Translations under genes and position numbers: made by a program
Assembly: GCF_902806685.2 (NCBI RefSeq)
Contig: NC_048553.1
Location: 6,555,099 to 6,619,098 of the forward strand
Length of the DNA stretch: 64,000 nt
Source: Maniola hyperantus
Lineage: Eukaryota; Arthropoda; Insecta; Lepidoptera; Nymphalidae
Reading direction: 5' to 3'
Part shown: one piece after another, positions 19,790 through 29,140 of the stretch
How the letters are laid out: every line of letters begins with the position of its first letter
Numbering within the stretch: the stretch's first letter is position 1
The notes under the pieces: generated by a model
What the model was told of the DNA's origin: nothing
Databases searched by the model: none
What the model saw: only the letters and a program-made list of their open reading frames with translations

Positions 19790-20620
19790 ACCGAGAGATT
19801 TTTTAGGACCTTTACTTCGTCCAGGTGAAGTTTAGGTGTTTATACGTATATTATCTTTTTCTATTATCCCTGGATAGGTCTAAGATGTTTTCCGCCCGCC
19901 CGCCTCCATAATCTGCTCTTTCACGACTAAAATGTGCTGTTTTTATAATAAAATGTTAATCTCCCATCCTATCACAAAATTTTCAGGAGCTTATACCTAC
20001 TGGGTTTAAAAGTAAGCTGTCTGACTATTGAGATAAATTACAACATATAAGCTATTTCAATATCCAAAGCTCAGTGATTGAGTCGTGGAAAGTTAACCAA
20101 CAGATAAGTAGACACATTTTCACGCTTATGATTAGTAGTTATAAAGTATACGGTTTTTGAATTTAACATGTGCTTATGACTTCAAGGTCTGCGTACGAGA
20201 AGATTAAAACAATAACTTCTGTTCAGCTCTCATGTTATAATTACTGAACTCCACTCGACACGGTTTATAGTGCGTACTTTCCTTAAACTGATTAAGTATG
20301 TGGTCTCGGTGTAGTGTAAACTTAGTGATGGGACTGCTGGTAGTATTTAAACTATGTTTTTTTTTAAATTTTGTAAGTAACTCTGTGCAAAATTTTAGCT
20401 ATACCAAACGCTTAATTTGCTCTAATCCGCTGAAACAGATTAAATCTGTATGGTGCAACATGCAGCATGCGATATTTACCGCTCGCCCTCCCACTGCTAA
20501 ACATGCAGGAAAATACCTGCATTCCGCGAAATAACGCCTGCTTCTATTCACAATTTTAGCTAATTAGGTCCAAGGGAATAGGCTGGGCGTTGATGAGTCA
20601 GTCAGTTATGAGTAAGTTAT
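19790..20620. other. Unassigned stretch
   Basis: No gene recognised. A HelA-like end snippet (GGCTGGGCGTTGATGAGTCA) is at 20580-20600. The 78-codon frame at 20298-20534 has no known motif. Confidence 0.4.
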
Positions 20621-20624
20621 AGGA

Positions 20625-20790
20625 GTTTTAACCGCCATTGAAATCATATATAAGTCTAATGTATGTATCTGTGTGTCTGTGTATCTGTTTATGTGTGACT
20701 GTCCGAAGCATTGTAGCGCTCAAACGGATGGACCGATTTGAATGACACGGGCATAAGATAGAAAGATATATGATAAGTTATTATAGATCT
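20625..20790. repeat. Fragment of the repeat seen at 2862-3006
   Basis: TTTTAACCGCCATTGAAATC, GTATGTATCTGTGTGTCTGT and GCGCTCAAACGGATGGACCG share the CAAACGGATGGACCGATTTG core with 2862-3006, in inverse orientation. Class not determined. Confidence 0.5.
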
Positions 20791-21053
20791 GACACAGTCA
20801 TATTATAATGATTAAAAGATCGCAAAAAAATTCAGAAAAATAATAATATACGGGTTTGCAAGTAGCTTAAGTATTTAGTTGGATATTATAACCTTGAGTG
20901 CGTGTACCTTTAAAATAAAACATTTATCGGATATCTGGAAAGACAGACACATACAACATACATACAAATACATTGAGCTTGATTAATGAGTATTCAAATG
21001 AGAGCCAAACTACATTCGTTTGGAGTGCACTAGGAAAAAAAACCTCTTAGATA

Positions 21054-21387
21054 CCGGGTGTTAAACTAGAACGCTGGCAAATATAAAGACAGGTGGTAGT
21101 ACTGATGACTACTGACATGATACTATTAAAAAACGCGAATAAAAAAATTCCTATATTTTGTGAAAATTCACGATATAATAAAAAAAAGCATCTGACTGAC
21201 GCTAGAGGTCAACAAACGTTGCGTAAGTAAGCCACTTGAAGACAATGCCGCGTCGTAGGTGGGGCATTGATCGAAAAATACTGAATCACTAAAACTACAA
21301 AATCTGTCAAATGGTTATTGGTATTGGATTGCGTTTAGGTAGTATAACAATAACGCAAGTTTTTGCTAGCGTTCTGGTTACAGCCGG
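21054..21387. mobile_element. TIR element M3, copy 2, with TA duplication
   Basis: 334 bp between TA (21052-21053) and TA (21388-21389). The left terminus reads CCGGGTGTTAAACTAGAACG, the right terminus GCTAGCGTTCTGGTTACAGC plus CGG. The interior has GACGCTAGAGGTCAACAAAC and CACTAAAACTACAAAATCTG. TA duplication and length fit a non-autonomous Tc1/mariner-like element. Confidence 0.87.
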
Positions 21388-21679
21388 TATTTTTCACGGC
21401 TCTAGTTACACAACTTACCCCTTTCCCCTTTAAAACGGTATGAATAATCCCTGACATTTGAGTCGTACTGTGTAACTCTGGCTTTAAATGGATTACACGG
21501 TCTCGCGTGGACACTAAGTTAGTCTCGTAATTGTATGCACACGACCGTAGGGCGCAAACATAAACATTATCTAGGCGTGCACTTCCTGGCGTGTACTCTG
21601 CCTAATTAAATAGAGATATGGGATTTTTTTACAGGGCAGGTTTTTCTGGAACTTGTTTTAAGACTAATGTCAGATTACA

Positions 21680-21890
21680 CCAAATTATGAGAAAGTGTGT
21701 TTATTTGTTGGTTTATTAGTTTGTCCTTTAACGCCGCAACAGAGCAACGGATTGCCGTGATCTTTACATGGATAATTGGATATGGTATAGTGAACCTGGA
21801 GATAAACAGGCTATCTTTTTCCCGAAAAATCAACAAGTTTTCACATAATTTTTAAAAAACAAAATCACGACGTCGCGGGAATCAGTTAGT
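21680..21890 (+). mobile_element. HelB Helitron
   Basis: GAAAGTGTGTTTATTTGTTG, GTTTGTCCTTTAACGCCGCA, ACAGAGCAACGGATTGCCGT, AGGCTATCTTTTTCCCGAAA, AATCAACAAGTTTTCACATA, then CACGACGTCGCGGGAATCAG. The CTAG end is mutated to TTAG. First of three adjacent Helitrons. Confidence 0.8.
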
Positions 21891-21906
21891 TACTCAACAT
21901 TAATAA

Positions 21907-22138
21907 CTAGATGATTCCCGCGACTTCGTCCACGTAAGTTTTGATTTCATAAATCCTGTGGTAACTCTTTGATTTTCTGGGATAAAAGTAGCCTAGCCCT
22001 GGGATGTAAGACATGTCGGTACCACATTTCGTCAAAATCTGTTAAACAGATGGGCTGTAAAATGATAGCAGACAGACAGTCAGACAGACGGATAGACAGA
22101 CAGACACACTTTCGTATTTATAATATTGGTAAGGATTA
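21907..22138 (-). mobile_element. HelB-variant Helitron
   Basis: CTAGATGATTCCCGCGACTT at the terminus, ATAAATCCTGTGGTAACTCT, GGGATAAAAGTAGCCTAGCC, CACATTTCGTCAAAATCTGT, a (CAGA)n run, and CACTTTCGTATTTATAATAT at the other end. Opposite orientation to its neighbour at 21680-21890, with which it forms a head-to-head pair. Confidence 0.85.
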
Positions 22139-22154
22139 GTATGGATAGTATGGA

Positions 22155-22909
22155 CTAGCTTATGCTCGCAACTTCGTCCGCGTGGACTACACAAATTTCA
22201 AACCCCTATTTCACCCCTTAGGGATTGAATTTTCAAGAATCCTTTCTTAGCGGATGCCTACGTCATAATAGCTATCTGCGTGCTAAATTTCAGCCCGATC
22301 CGTCCACTAGTTTGAGCTGTGCGTTGATAGATCAGTCAGTAGTCAGTCAGTCACCTTTTCCTTTTTAACCGACTTCAAAAAAAGGAGGAGGTTCTCAATT
22401 CGTCGGAAACTTTTTTTTTTTTTTATGTATGTTCCCTGATTACTCGAAAACGCCTGGACCGATTTTTTGCTCGCGATCAGTGTAATAGCTTAGTAAACAG
22501 TAGATTTTTAACCAGTCATAGCATAATTCCATGGGGCCACTAAAAATTGAGAAATAAAAAATGTTTACAAAAAAAATAAAAACCGACTTCGTTACACAAA
22601 CACTAAAAATTGAAAAATAATTTAATTTATTACCGAATATATTATGTATACAAGAGTTAATATAGTTCCATAATTTTTTTGGGGTCGGTGCCAATGAGGT
22701 GCCATTGTGGAGTCCCATAAAAATATGAAGTCTGGACGATTCGCGTAGCTAAAGCTAATTGGCACCGGCACCAAAAAGTATTATTATGGAACTATATTAA
22801 CTCTTGTATACATAATATATTCGGTAATAAATTAAATTATTTTTCAATTTTTAGTGTTTGTGTAACGAAGTCGGTTTTTATTTTTTTTGTAAACATTTTA
22901 TATATTTAG
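22155..22909 (-). mobile_element. HelA Helitron interrupted by FB2 near its 5' end
   Basis: CTAGCTTATGCTCGCAACTT and the full HelA body run to CAGTCACCTTTTCC at 22359. FB2 then occupies 22366-22900. The last few HelA bases TATATATTTAGA resume at 22899-22910. The insertion therefore hit the AT-rich 5' terminus of the Helitron (which reads TATATATTTAGA on +). Confidence 0.85.
22366..22900 (-). mobile_element. FB2 fold-back composite, copy 1
   Basis: Two parts. A tail piece at left (22367-22554) begins ACCGACTTCAAAAAAAGGAG and GAGGTTCTCAATTCGTCGG, then a T-run. An inverted-repeat part has arms 22555-22676 and 22780-22900, both carrying AAAACCGACTTCGTTAC and TATTACCGAATATATTATGT. Its roughly 100-bp loop contains GGTCGGTGCCAATGAGG. 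The copy at 48487-49189 has the same order of parts in opposite orientation, so this is a defined family. It lacks about 115 bp of tail body present in copy 2. TTTTA on both sides (22363-22367, 22896-22900) is a possible target duplication. Confidence 0.85.
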
Positions 22910-23233
22910 AAGATTATTATTCTAAAGTGATTATAATAAATAATGGTGTTATAGTTATATTAAATCGTAGGTACCTATATTTTTTATTATACATACATGA
23001 CTTAGAAATTAATAGATACTTGTTATAACCATCCCTTTGTAGTTGTGCACTTAATTTTGATCAGAATGCATTTAAATTAGGTGCCGTGCCGTGTTGCTTA
23101 GGATTTAATTAGCATATTGATTGGGCTTTGTTGTTTTAGGCTGATAAGGCTATTTAATGTACTAATGGTAACAATATCCAAGTAAACAAGCCTTATTTGT
23201 TTTACAATTAATTGATGAGCAATTATGATTTAA

Positions 23234-23312
23234 CTAGCTTATGCCCGCGACTTTGTCCGCGTGGACTACACAAATTTCGAACCCCCAATTTTACCCCCTT
23301 ATATATATGTAG
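23234..23312 (-). mobile_element. HelA 3'-end fragment
   Basis: CTAGCTTATGCCCGCGACTT, TGTCCGCGTGGACTACACAA and ATTTTACCCCCTTA. Only the CTAG-end third remains. Confidence 0.75.
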
Positions 23313-23539
23313 TATCTACCTATTTTCTATCTTCAGCTTCGTAGTGAAGCCACAGTTTTGTATCTAAATTTGAAAGAAAGTATTGAGGTCTGGCAGAAGA
23401 TCGGCCATGAGTGCTAAATCTGAGCTAAAATTGGTAAACAGTTCGACAAAATTTAACACTTGCATTTAGGTATTATAATAATAATTTAGGTAAGATATAC
23501 GTCGTGATTTACTGATATAGTGCTAGGTGACCGTTCAGC

Positions 23540-24147
23540 GCGTCGAGCAATAATTGTTGATGTTACTATTCCTCATGATGATAACCTAGTGAAAGCAGAA
23601 AAGCAAAAAGTATCAAAATACTTGGACCTGGCTCACGACCGCCATGTGGAGTGTTGACTCAACGATTATTGTACCGATAGTTGTATCAGTCCATGGTCTT
23701 ATTGCGAATAGTTTCGACCAACATCTTAAGAAACTATCGCTTAATTGTTGGATCAAGGGTAAGATACAGAAAGCAGTGGCTCTTGAGACGGCACGCATTG
23801 TGAGGAGGTTCCTCACTCTGGAGACCTGACTATTGGCAGCTTGGATCCTAGCCCGCTGCTAGTGGGATCCATTTTATCATATTTTTAATTATTGTTTTTT
23901 TTGTTGTTCCAGTTACTTTAATTTTTGTTGTTCTTGTTATTTTAATTTCTATTGTTTCTGTTATTCTATCGTTTGTTGTTTCTGTTACTTTATATTCTGT
24001 TGTTTATTTTATTTAATTTAATTTTTTGTTGTTCCTGTTATTTGATTTTCTGTTACTTTACTTTAATTTTTTTTGTTGCTTCTGTTATTTTATTGTTTGT
24101 TGTTTTTTTTTTAAATATGATAAAAATGAGAAAAATAAATAAATGAA
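23540..24147 (+). pseudogene. LINE polyprotein C-terminus with repeat-rich 3' UTR (broken)
   Basis: From about 23548 one frame reads RSARRAIIVDVTIPHDDN and goes on through KYLDLAHD. After a frameshift near 23640, a second frame (start 23644) reads IIVPIVVSVHGLI, later QKAVALETARIVRRF, and ends in a stop at 23829. This order (an I-D-[VI]-[AT]-[IV]-P strand, a short loop, then a VPIV..G block and a helix ending RIVRRFL) is what I know from the segment downstream of the RT domain in many arthropod LINE polyproteins. The RT core is absent. The UTR holds a degenerate tandem repeat (23885-24113) and ends A-rich. Confidence 0.6.
23885..24113. repeat. Degenerate T-rich tandem repeat of about 25 bp
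   Basis: Eight or so units of the pattern TTTGTTGTTCCTGTTACTTT with variants (TTTGTTGTTTCTGTTACTTT, TTTGTTGCTTCTGTTATTTT). It lies directly after a LINE stop codon and before an A-rich end, so it is probably part of that element's 3' UTR. The 64-codon frame across it is just the repeat read in one frame. Confidence 0.75.
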
Positions 24148-24329
24148 AGTATAATAATAATATTTAGGTAAGTAACCATTAGGAAAAGTAACCTCAGGAA
24201 AAAGTGCAACAGTCATTTGTGGGTATAACCTATTAGTAACAAAATTCCGCAAACTATTTTGGACTTGCCTTTACACAAGTTTAAAAAATCTATTAGAACT
24301 ATTCTCCTGAAAAAAGCATATTACACAAT

Positions 24330-24593
24330 TGAAGATTATCTGAATGATAAAAAAGCGTGGATTTGACCTGCAGCTCGTTCCAACTTCCAGCAACTGCAAA
24401 TACTTTTTTATACATGGCATAATATTGTATATCAAATCTTTGAAAAGAGCAACCGCCGAGTTTTTTGCTGGTTCGTCTCGGTGGGAAAGGCATTCCGAAC
24501 CAGTGGTAGATGCATTTGACGATTCAAAATACTTGTAAAAGTTTAATTGAATAAAAATATTTTTATTTATTTATTTAGTAAAGTACAACGCTT
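24330..24593 (+). mobile_element. LINE 3' UTR fragment
   Basis: GACCTGCAGCTCGTTCCAAC, then TTGAAAAGAGCAACCGCCGA, GTTTTTTGCTGGTTCGTCTC, GGTGGGAAAGGCATTCCGAA, CCAGTGGTAGATGCATTTGA and CGATTCAAAATACTTGTAAA, ending in (ATTTATTT)n. I recognise this as a 3' end common across moth genomes, belonging to a non-LTR element. Clade not assigned. Confidence 0.7.
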
Positions 24594-24824
24594 GGCATAA
24601 ACAAAGATTCAATCCAAAGTCCGCTGTACGCACGAAATTATTACAAAGCTTTATTTATGCTCTCTAACTCACTGAACAATGTTTTCATTAAAATTTAATT
24701 TTGGCGCCAGGGGGCGTACCTACAGCGCGATACAGGCCTGTTTAGATTCGCTACATAAGCATCTTAATTAACTTGTGATTAGTTGAAATTATCTGTTTCG
24801 GGTAACTGTTTAACTTCCTAACCT

Positions 24825-24944
24825 GTTATATTCAATCGACAACGGTATAGTTGTACTTATTGAATATTCGTCCGATAGTAGGTACCTATACGTATTATAT
24901 TCAACGGTATAGTTGTACCTATTGAATATTCGTCCATAGAAGCT
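24825..24944. repeat. Local tandem duplication of about 70 bp
   Basis: TTATATTCAATCGACAACGG, TATAGTTGTACTTATTGAAT and ATTCGTCCGATAG (24827-24878) recur as TTATATTCAACGGTATAGTT, GTACCTATTGAATATTCGTC and CATAG (24895-24939). The second unit has lost about 7 bp. Two units only. Confidence 0.8.
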
Positions 24945-24980
24945 TCTCAGTAACATTTTGAGCTCTGGTCTGGAAGTCAG

Positions 24981-25488
24981 AAAAAACCCGCAAGTGCGAG
25001 TGAGACTCGCAAACGAAGGGTTCCGTACCATCATACAAGACCATAATATACTAAGTACCTATGTACAGTACGCGGCAGAAAATAATTTACATCAACCTTT
25101 AGAAAGATATTCCGGCTTTGTAGAGCGTTGTCTATCACTCATACCTGTGTGACGTTTTGTCGGTCTCAACGACAGAGACAATGCTCTACAAAACGGCTAT
25201 CTCTTTCTTAAAGCTTTTTTATAATTCACATGGCGCCCATTTTTTTTAAATTCTTTCTTGTTGTAAGTAGCGGCAATAGAAAAACATAATCTGTGAACAT
25301 TTCAACTATCTACCTGTTACGGTTAATGATAATAATTTAAGTCAGTAACCATCAATACAGCCCGCTGACAGACACAGACATACAGGCAGACGGTCGGATG
25401 GACCGTGTCGGACGGACAGACGGACGGACAGCGGAGGCTTAGTATAGGGTCCCGTTGGATACTTAGGGTACGAAACCCTAAAAAAAAG
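24981..25488 (+). mobile_element. GTTCC2 element containing nested MITE M5
   Basis: Head AAAAAACCCGCAAGTGCGAG, TGAGACTCGCAAACGAAGGG and TTCCGTACCATCATACAAG. Body with AGTAGCGGCAATAGAAAAAC and GTGAACATTTCAACTATCTA. Tail with (GACGGACG)n, ACAGCGGAGGCTTAGTATAG, GGTCCCGTTGG and GGGTACGAAACCCTAAAAA. A MITE M5 sits at 25066-25213. The same end-to-end structure, uninterrupted, is at 32797-33021. Confidence 0.85.
25066..25213. mobile_element. MITE M5, copy 2 (right end truncated), nested
   Basis: Starts CAGTACGCGGCAGAAAATAA right after TA (25064-25065). The palindrome continues through GTAGAGCGTTGTCTATCACT and GACGTTTTGTCGGTCTCAAC to GGCTATCTCTTTCTTAAAG, and the right terminal repeat is then missing. 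It inserted into a GTTCC2 element and so post-dates it. Confidence 0.83.
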
Positions 25489-26014
25489 CTGTCGTAAAAG
25501 ATGATTGAAACAGCCTATAAATAAGATCTGTACCTACCTAGTCTGTATTCTGGTATCATACTTCTATATAGACTCTATATTTAATGACTTCATCAGCATT
25601 TCTTAGATGCATTTTCAGTATTGAAAAATGTATTGCGTGCACCTTCCTTCATATTTTGTGCTTCGTTTTTTCTCATCTCAAAAGAATTTTCGCGTAAACA
25701 AACCGGTATAGGCAGGTATATAAGCTATAAATAATGCAGGCGACACCTCCGAACAGGGGATTTGTTTTTACCTTATTTGTGATTCAAAAGCCTAGGAAAC
25801 ATAATAAAAATTCATGCAGATATGCCAAACAGGTATACGACTGTGGTCTGTGTGACTAGCAAAGTTCTTTTATGAACGTAAATAAAATTATAGCTAGGTA
25901 TAGTAAAATCTGCACAATAGATTTTTATACTTATCATCATAAAAGGAAACATTGTAATTGGATTAGTGGACTGACATTGAAGACATTAATTTGATCCCAT
26001 GTCTTATCACTCAA
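25489..26014. other. Stretch without recognised element
   Basis: No gene, repeat or inverted repeat recognised. Confidence 0.4.
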
Positions 26015-26277
26015 CATCATCATCATCAACCGATATACGTTTACTGCTGGACATAGGTCTCTTGTAGGGACTTCTACACGCCACGGTCTTGCGCCGCCTG
26101 AATCCAACGGTACCGTGCGACTCGCCTGATGTCATCCGTCCACCAAATGGGGGATCTTCCAACGTTGCACTTTCACGTTGTAGACTATATCGGTTTTTCT
26201 AACTATGTGCCTTGTCCATTGCCGCTCAACTTTGCCACTCGCTGAGCTATGTCGGTTACTCTTATCACTTTTAGTTT
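26015..26277 (-). mobile_element. RTE-like LINE 3' end (RTE tail)
   Basis: On minus it reads toward the 3' end and finishes in (GATGAT)n. + strand landmarks: CATCATCATCATCAACCGAT, GCTGGACATAGGTCTCTTGT, AGGGACTTCTACACGCCACG, GTCTTGCGCCGCCTGAATCC, CATCCGTCCACCAAATGGGG. The minus translation of this part resembles the C-terminus of RTE-clade polyproteins (GRPP.RW.DDI style, ending LQET..QQW..IG). Frames are broken. Confidence 0.75.
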
Positions 26278-26699
26278 GTAATTAAGTAAATTCAAGTTGA
26301 TGTAAAATCGTGTCATCCAAACTTCCATTAGGCGTTATCGCGTAGTTACCCCGATCGGTGTGCCAGATGAACTCGCGACCCTTATCTCGAAGGCAGACCT
26401 AGAGTCATTAGGCCAACGAGGCGTTTTAATGGACTTACACTATTAACTGCCAGATTAACGGTCGGGAACGGCGCCCGCAACTTAATTGGTGTTTTTATTG
26501 CCTTTATAGATCACCTACTGAGGTGTTGAAGTTGGAAACAGCTCATGGATTTGTGTGACTAAGCAATGCTACAACAGTACACTTAGTATAAGATTCTACG
26601 TCACACCAACGTTGCTAGAATTCAAGAGTCGAAACACAGTAACAATAAAGTAAAATGACCTAAAGGGCCTTGAATTGAAGTCAAATATTCTATGTCAAA
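26278..26699. other. Unassigned stretch
   Basis: A moderately GC-rich patch (26330-26480) has no recognised domain or second copy. Confidence 0.4.
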
Positions 26700-26704
26700 A
26701 TGTG

Positions 26705-27102
26705 CCGTTGTTATAGCCTAGTGGTTAAGACATCCGCCTCCTATTCGGGAGGAGGGAAGTTCGATCTCTGGCATGCACCTCTAACTTTTCAGACCTACGT
26801 GCGTTTCAAGCAATTTAATATGACTTGCTTTAACGGTGAAGGAAAATATCGTAAGGAAACCTGCATACCGAAAAATTCTCCGTAAAGTTCTCAAAGGTGT
26901 GTGAAGTGAAGCTGTGTGAAGCTTAAGGGTGATTATAATATTGAAAAGGAAAAATAGATTTGTTGTTTCATTTTATTTAAAACCGTTTCATTCCACGAAC
27001 TTTTGGACCTCCTCTCGTACGTGGCGGGCTATGGCCTAGACCATTCTCATTCTGAGACGAGATTAATTGTGCTCAGTAGTGGACCGGGGTTGATCGTGAA
27101 GG
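26705..27102 (+). mobile_element. SINE1, near complete
   Basis: tRNA-like head with A-box TAGCCTAGTGG (26714-26724) and B-box AGTTCGATCTC (26758-26768). The stretch between, ACATCCGCCTCCTATTCGGG, fits an anticodon arm. Body: CCTCTAACTTTTCAGACCTA, CGTGCGTTTCAAGCAATTTA, AACGGTGAAGGAAAATATCG, AGGAAACCTGCATACCG. Distal part: GGCGGGCTATGGCCTAGACC, ATTCTCATTCTGAGACGAGA and GGACCGGGGTTGATCGTG. An insertion or divergent part lies at about 26920-26990. The 61-codon frame over the head is not a gene. Confidence 0.85.
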
Positions 27103-27146
27103 CTCTTCACGCATTTCGAGAATTTTGGATTCGAATTAGCACGGAT

Positions 27147-27397
27147 CACACTAATATCATATAGGTGAAAGATTGTGTGTGTGTTTGTGTGTGTGCGTGT
27201 GTGTATGTGTGAGAGTGCTTGCTACTCTTGCACGCCAAAATTATACCTACTGGACGGATTTGGCTAAAATTTGGAATGGAGATAGCTTCATATACTGACT
27301 TAACACATTATGTTACTTTTTATTACGGAAATCGAATAGTTCCCGCTTGTTTAAAAAAACTTATATCCACGCTGACGAAGTCGCGGGTATCGTCTAG
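27147..27397 (+). mobile_element. HelB-like Helitron with (TG)n
   Basis: A TGTGTGTGTGTTTGTGTGTG run at 27174-27209, then CTACTCTTGCACGCCAAAAT, CTACTGGACGGATTTGGCTA, AAATTTGGAATGGAGATAGC, CCACGCTGACGAAGTCGCGG and GTATCGTCTAG followed by T. Same CTAG-end module as other Helitrons, but with a different front half, which resembles the front of 59127-59369. Confidence 0.82.
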
Positions 27398-27900
27398 TAT
27401 GTCATAAGCACATAATGCTTTAACTAAACAGAAAAAGTGTAGAAGTGTCATCAGGCTCGTCAGAAAAAGTGTAGATTTATTCTGAATGCTTGGTCGGATA
27501 AAATGGTAGTAGTAACCTATCAGATGCATTGGCTCACATGAATAACTAACCAGCACAGATTGTTTGTAAGTCTTTGCTACTGATACTTACTTACCTATTT
27601 GAAAAAAGTTATACGTAAGTAAGTGTGCACAATACTTTAACACGGATTTAATTAAATCTACATAAGGTACTAAAGTATACCTCAGATAGTCGTTAAGTAT
27701 GTATTAGTAACGTATAGATTGGCATAATGCTTCACTAACGGCAAGCGATTAATTAAGTATATGTTAGTAATAATACCTGGGATCAACGGCTTAAACAGCT
27801 CTCGAGGCACAAAGGGGAAGGCCCTATAAGTCGTTTCAGGGGGTCGCTTAATTCGATATTGTGGACCTACTATAATGATCCTATTCGCTAGATCCTAAGA
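27398..27900. other. Stretch without recognised element
   Basis: Nothing recognised. A 77-codon minus frame (27323-27556) overlaps the Helitron end and is not believed. Confidence 0.4.
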
Positions 27901-27904
27901 AAAG

Positions 27905-28199
27905 AAGCTAAGAAAGGATTATTAAAAGTTCAACATCTAAGGAGGTAAAATAAGGTTTTGAAATTTGTAAAGTCCACGCATAAAGTCCACATATAAAAGG
28001 AAAAGGTGACTAACTGACTGATCTATCAACGCACAGATCAAACTACTGAACGAATCGGGCTGAAATTTGGCATGCAGATAGCTATTATGACGTAGGCATC
28101 CGCTAAGAAAGGATTTTTGAAAATGTAACCCCTAAGGTGATGAAATAGGGGGTTAAAATCTGTTTAGTCCACGCGGACGAAGTTGCGAGCAAAGCTATT
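27905..28199 (+). mobile_element. HelA Helitron preceded by a second partial HelA
   Basis: The main copy (27990-28199) has ATATAAAAGGAAAAGGTGAC, CAACGCACAGATCAAACTAC, AATCGGGCTGAAATTTGGCA, CATCCGCTAAGAAAGGATTT, CCACGCGGACGAAGTTGCGA and GCAAAGCTATT (the CTAG is mutated). Directly upstream, 27905-27988 is the CTAG-side half of another copy (AGGATTATTAAAAGTTCAAC, AGTCCACGCATAAAGTCC). Together they look like a decayed head-to-tail pair. Confidence 0.8.
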
Positions 28200-28713
28200 A
28201 CTATAATCTAATCTTTTCAAAAGCTGTGTTACGTCGAAATGCTAAATTTGTATGGTGGGTGCGGGCGATAGAAAACCTATACACAACCTATAACAAAATG
28301 TTTTTTGTAGTTTCTAAGCTCAACGATTTTGCATTTGACTTTTTAGACGTCAATACCGTTAATCGTGATAAACGCGGCGTGATGTCTAACCGATAGCTGG
28401 ATGAGACCGCTTCAAAGTGGATTGAGTCGGATCTAGGTGGATCAGGGATGTCACGAATATTACCTAAATAAAGTAGAATAGTCAAGTTTGTGCTTTTATT
28501 AAAATGTAGGGTATGTATAGTGAATTCAATTTGAATCATTCACATCTACTAACACCTCTGCATCAATTAAATAAAATCTGTTAAATAATAGAAAATAATA
28601 TTAGCAGTAGCCATAGATTGGATTATATAGTTTGTGGATTAATCTCAAACGTTTAGGTAATGTTTAATTTAATTTGTTTTGACCAATATATCGATTGTAA
28701 ATTTTTTGTCTAC
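28200..28713. other. Unassigned stretch
   Basis: An 83-codon minus frame (28288-28539) has no recognisable domain. No second copy in the window. Confidence 0.4.
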
Positions 28714-29140
28714 ATTTTTAGGATTCCGTACCTTAAAAGGAAAAAAGTAACCCTTATAAATAAATAAATAAATAACCTGTCTGACCGTCTGTCCGTTTGT
28801 CGTGTCTGTCAAGAAAACCTACAGGGTATTTTCCGTTGACCTTGAATCATGAAATTTGGCAGGTAGGTAGGTCTTGATAGCACAAGTAAAGGAATAAATC
28901 CAAAAACCATGAATTTGTGGTGACATGATTAAAAAAAATTTAAAATATGTTCATAAACAAATAAGATAACTATACCAAGTGGGGTATCATAGGAAAGTGC
29001 TTTACCTGTACATTCTAAAAAAGATTTTTATTTATTTTTATGCATTACAGTTTCTGGTTTATCGTGCAAAATGTTGAAAATAATACCCGAGTACGGAATC
29101 CTTAGCGCGTGAGGCTGAGTCGCACTTGGCTATTTTTTTT
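28714..29140 (-). mobile_element. GTTCC1 element, diverged copy
   Basis: TTTTTAGGATTCCGTACCTT, then an (AATA)n expansion at 28755-28777 where other copies have CGGAACCCTTATAGGATCAC. GTCTGTCAAGAAAACCTACA, GGTATTTTCCGTTGACCTTG, GGGGTATCATAGGAAAGTGC and AGGCTGAGTCGCACTTGGCT follow. More point changes than the other copies, so it is probably the oldest here. Confidence 0.82.

Noticed and set aside
23952..24146. 64-codon hydrophobic frame resembling a membrane protein
   Set aside because: It is a T-rich tandem repeat in a LINE 3' UTR; the hydrophobicity comes from TTT/TTA codons.
26705..26785. A tRNA gene (GCCTAGTGGTTAAGAC head)
   Set aside because: No acceptor stem. The head continues into the SINE1 body that is also found at 8594 and 10411.
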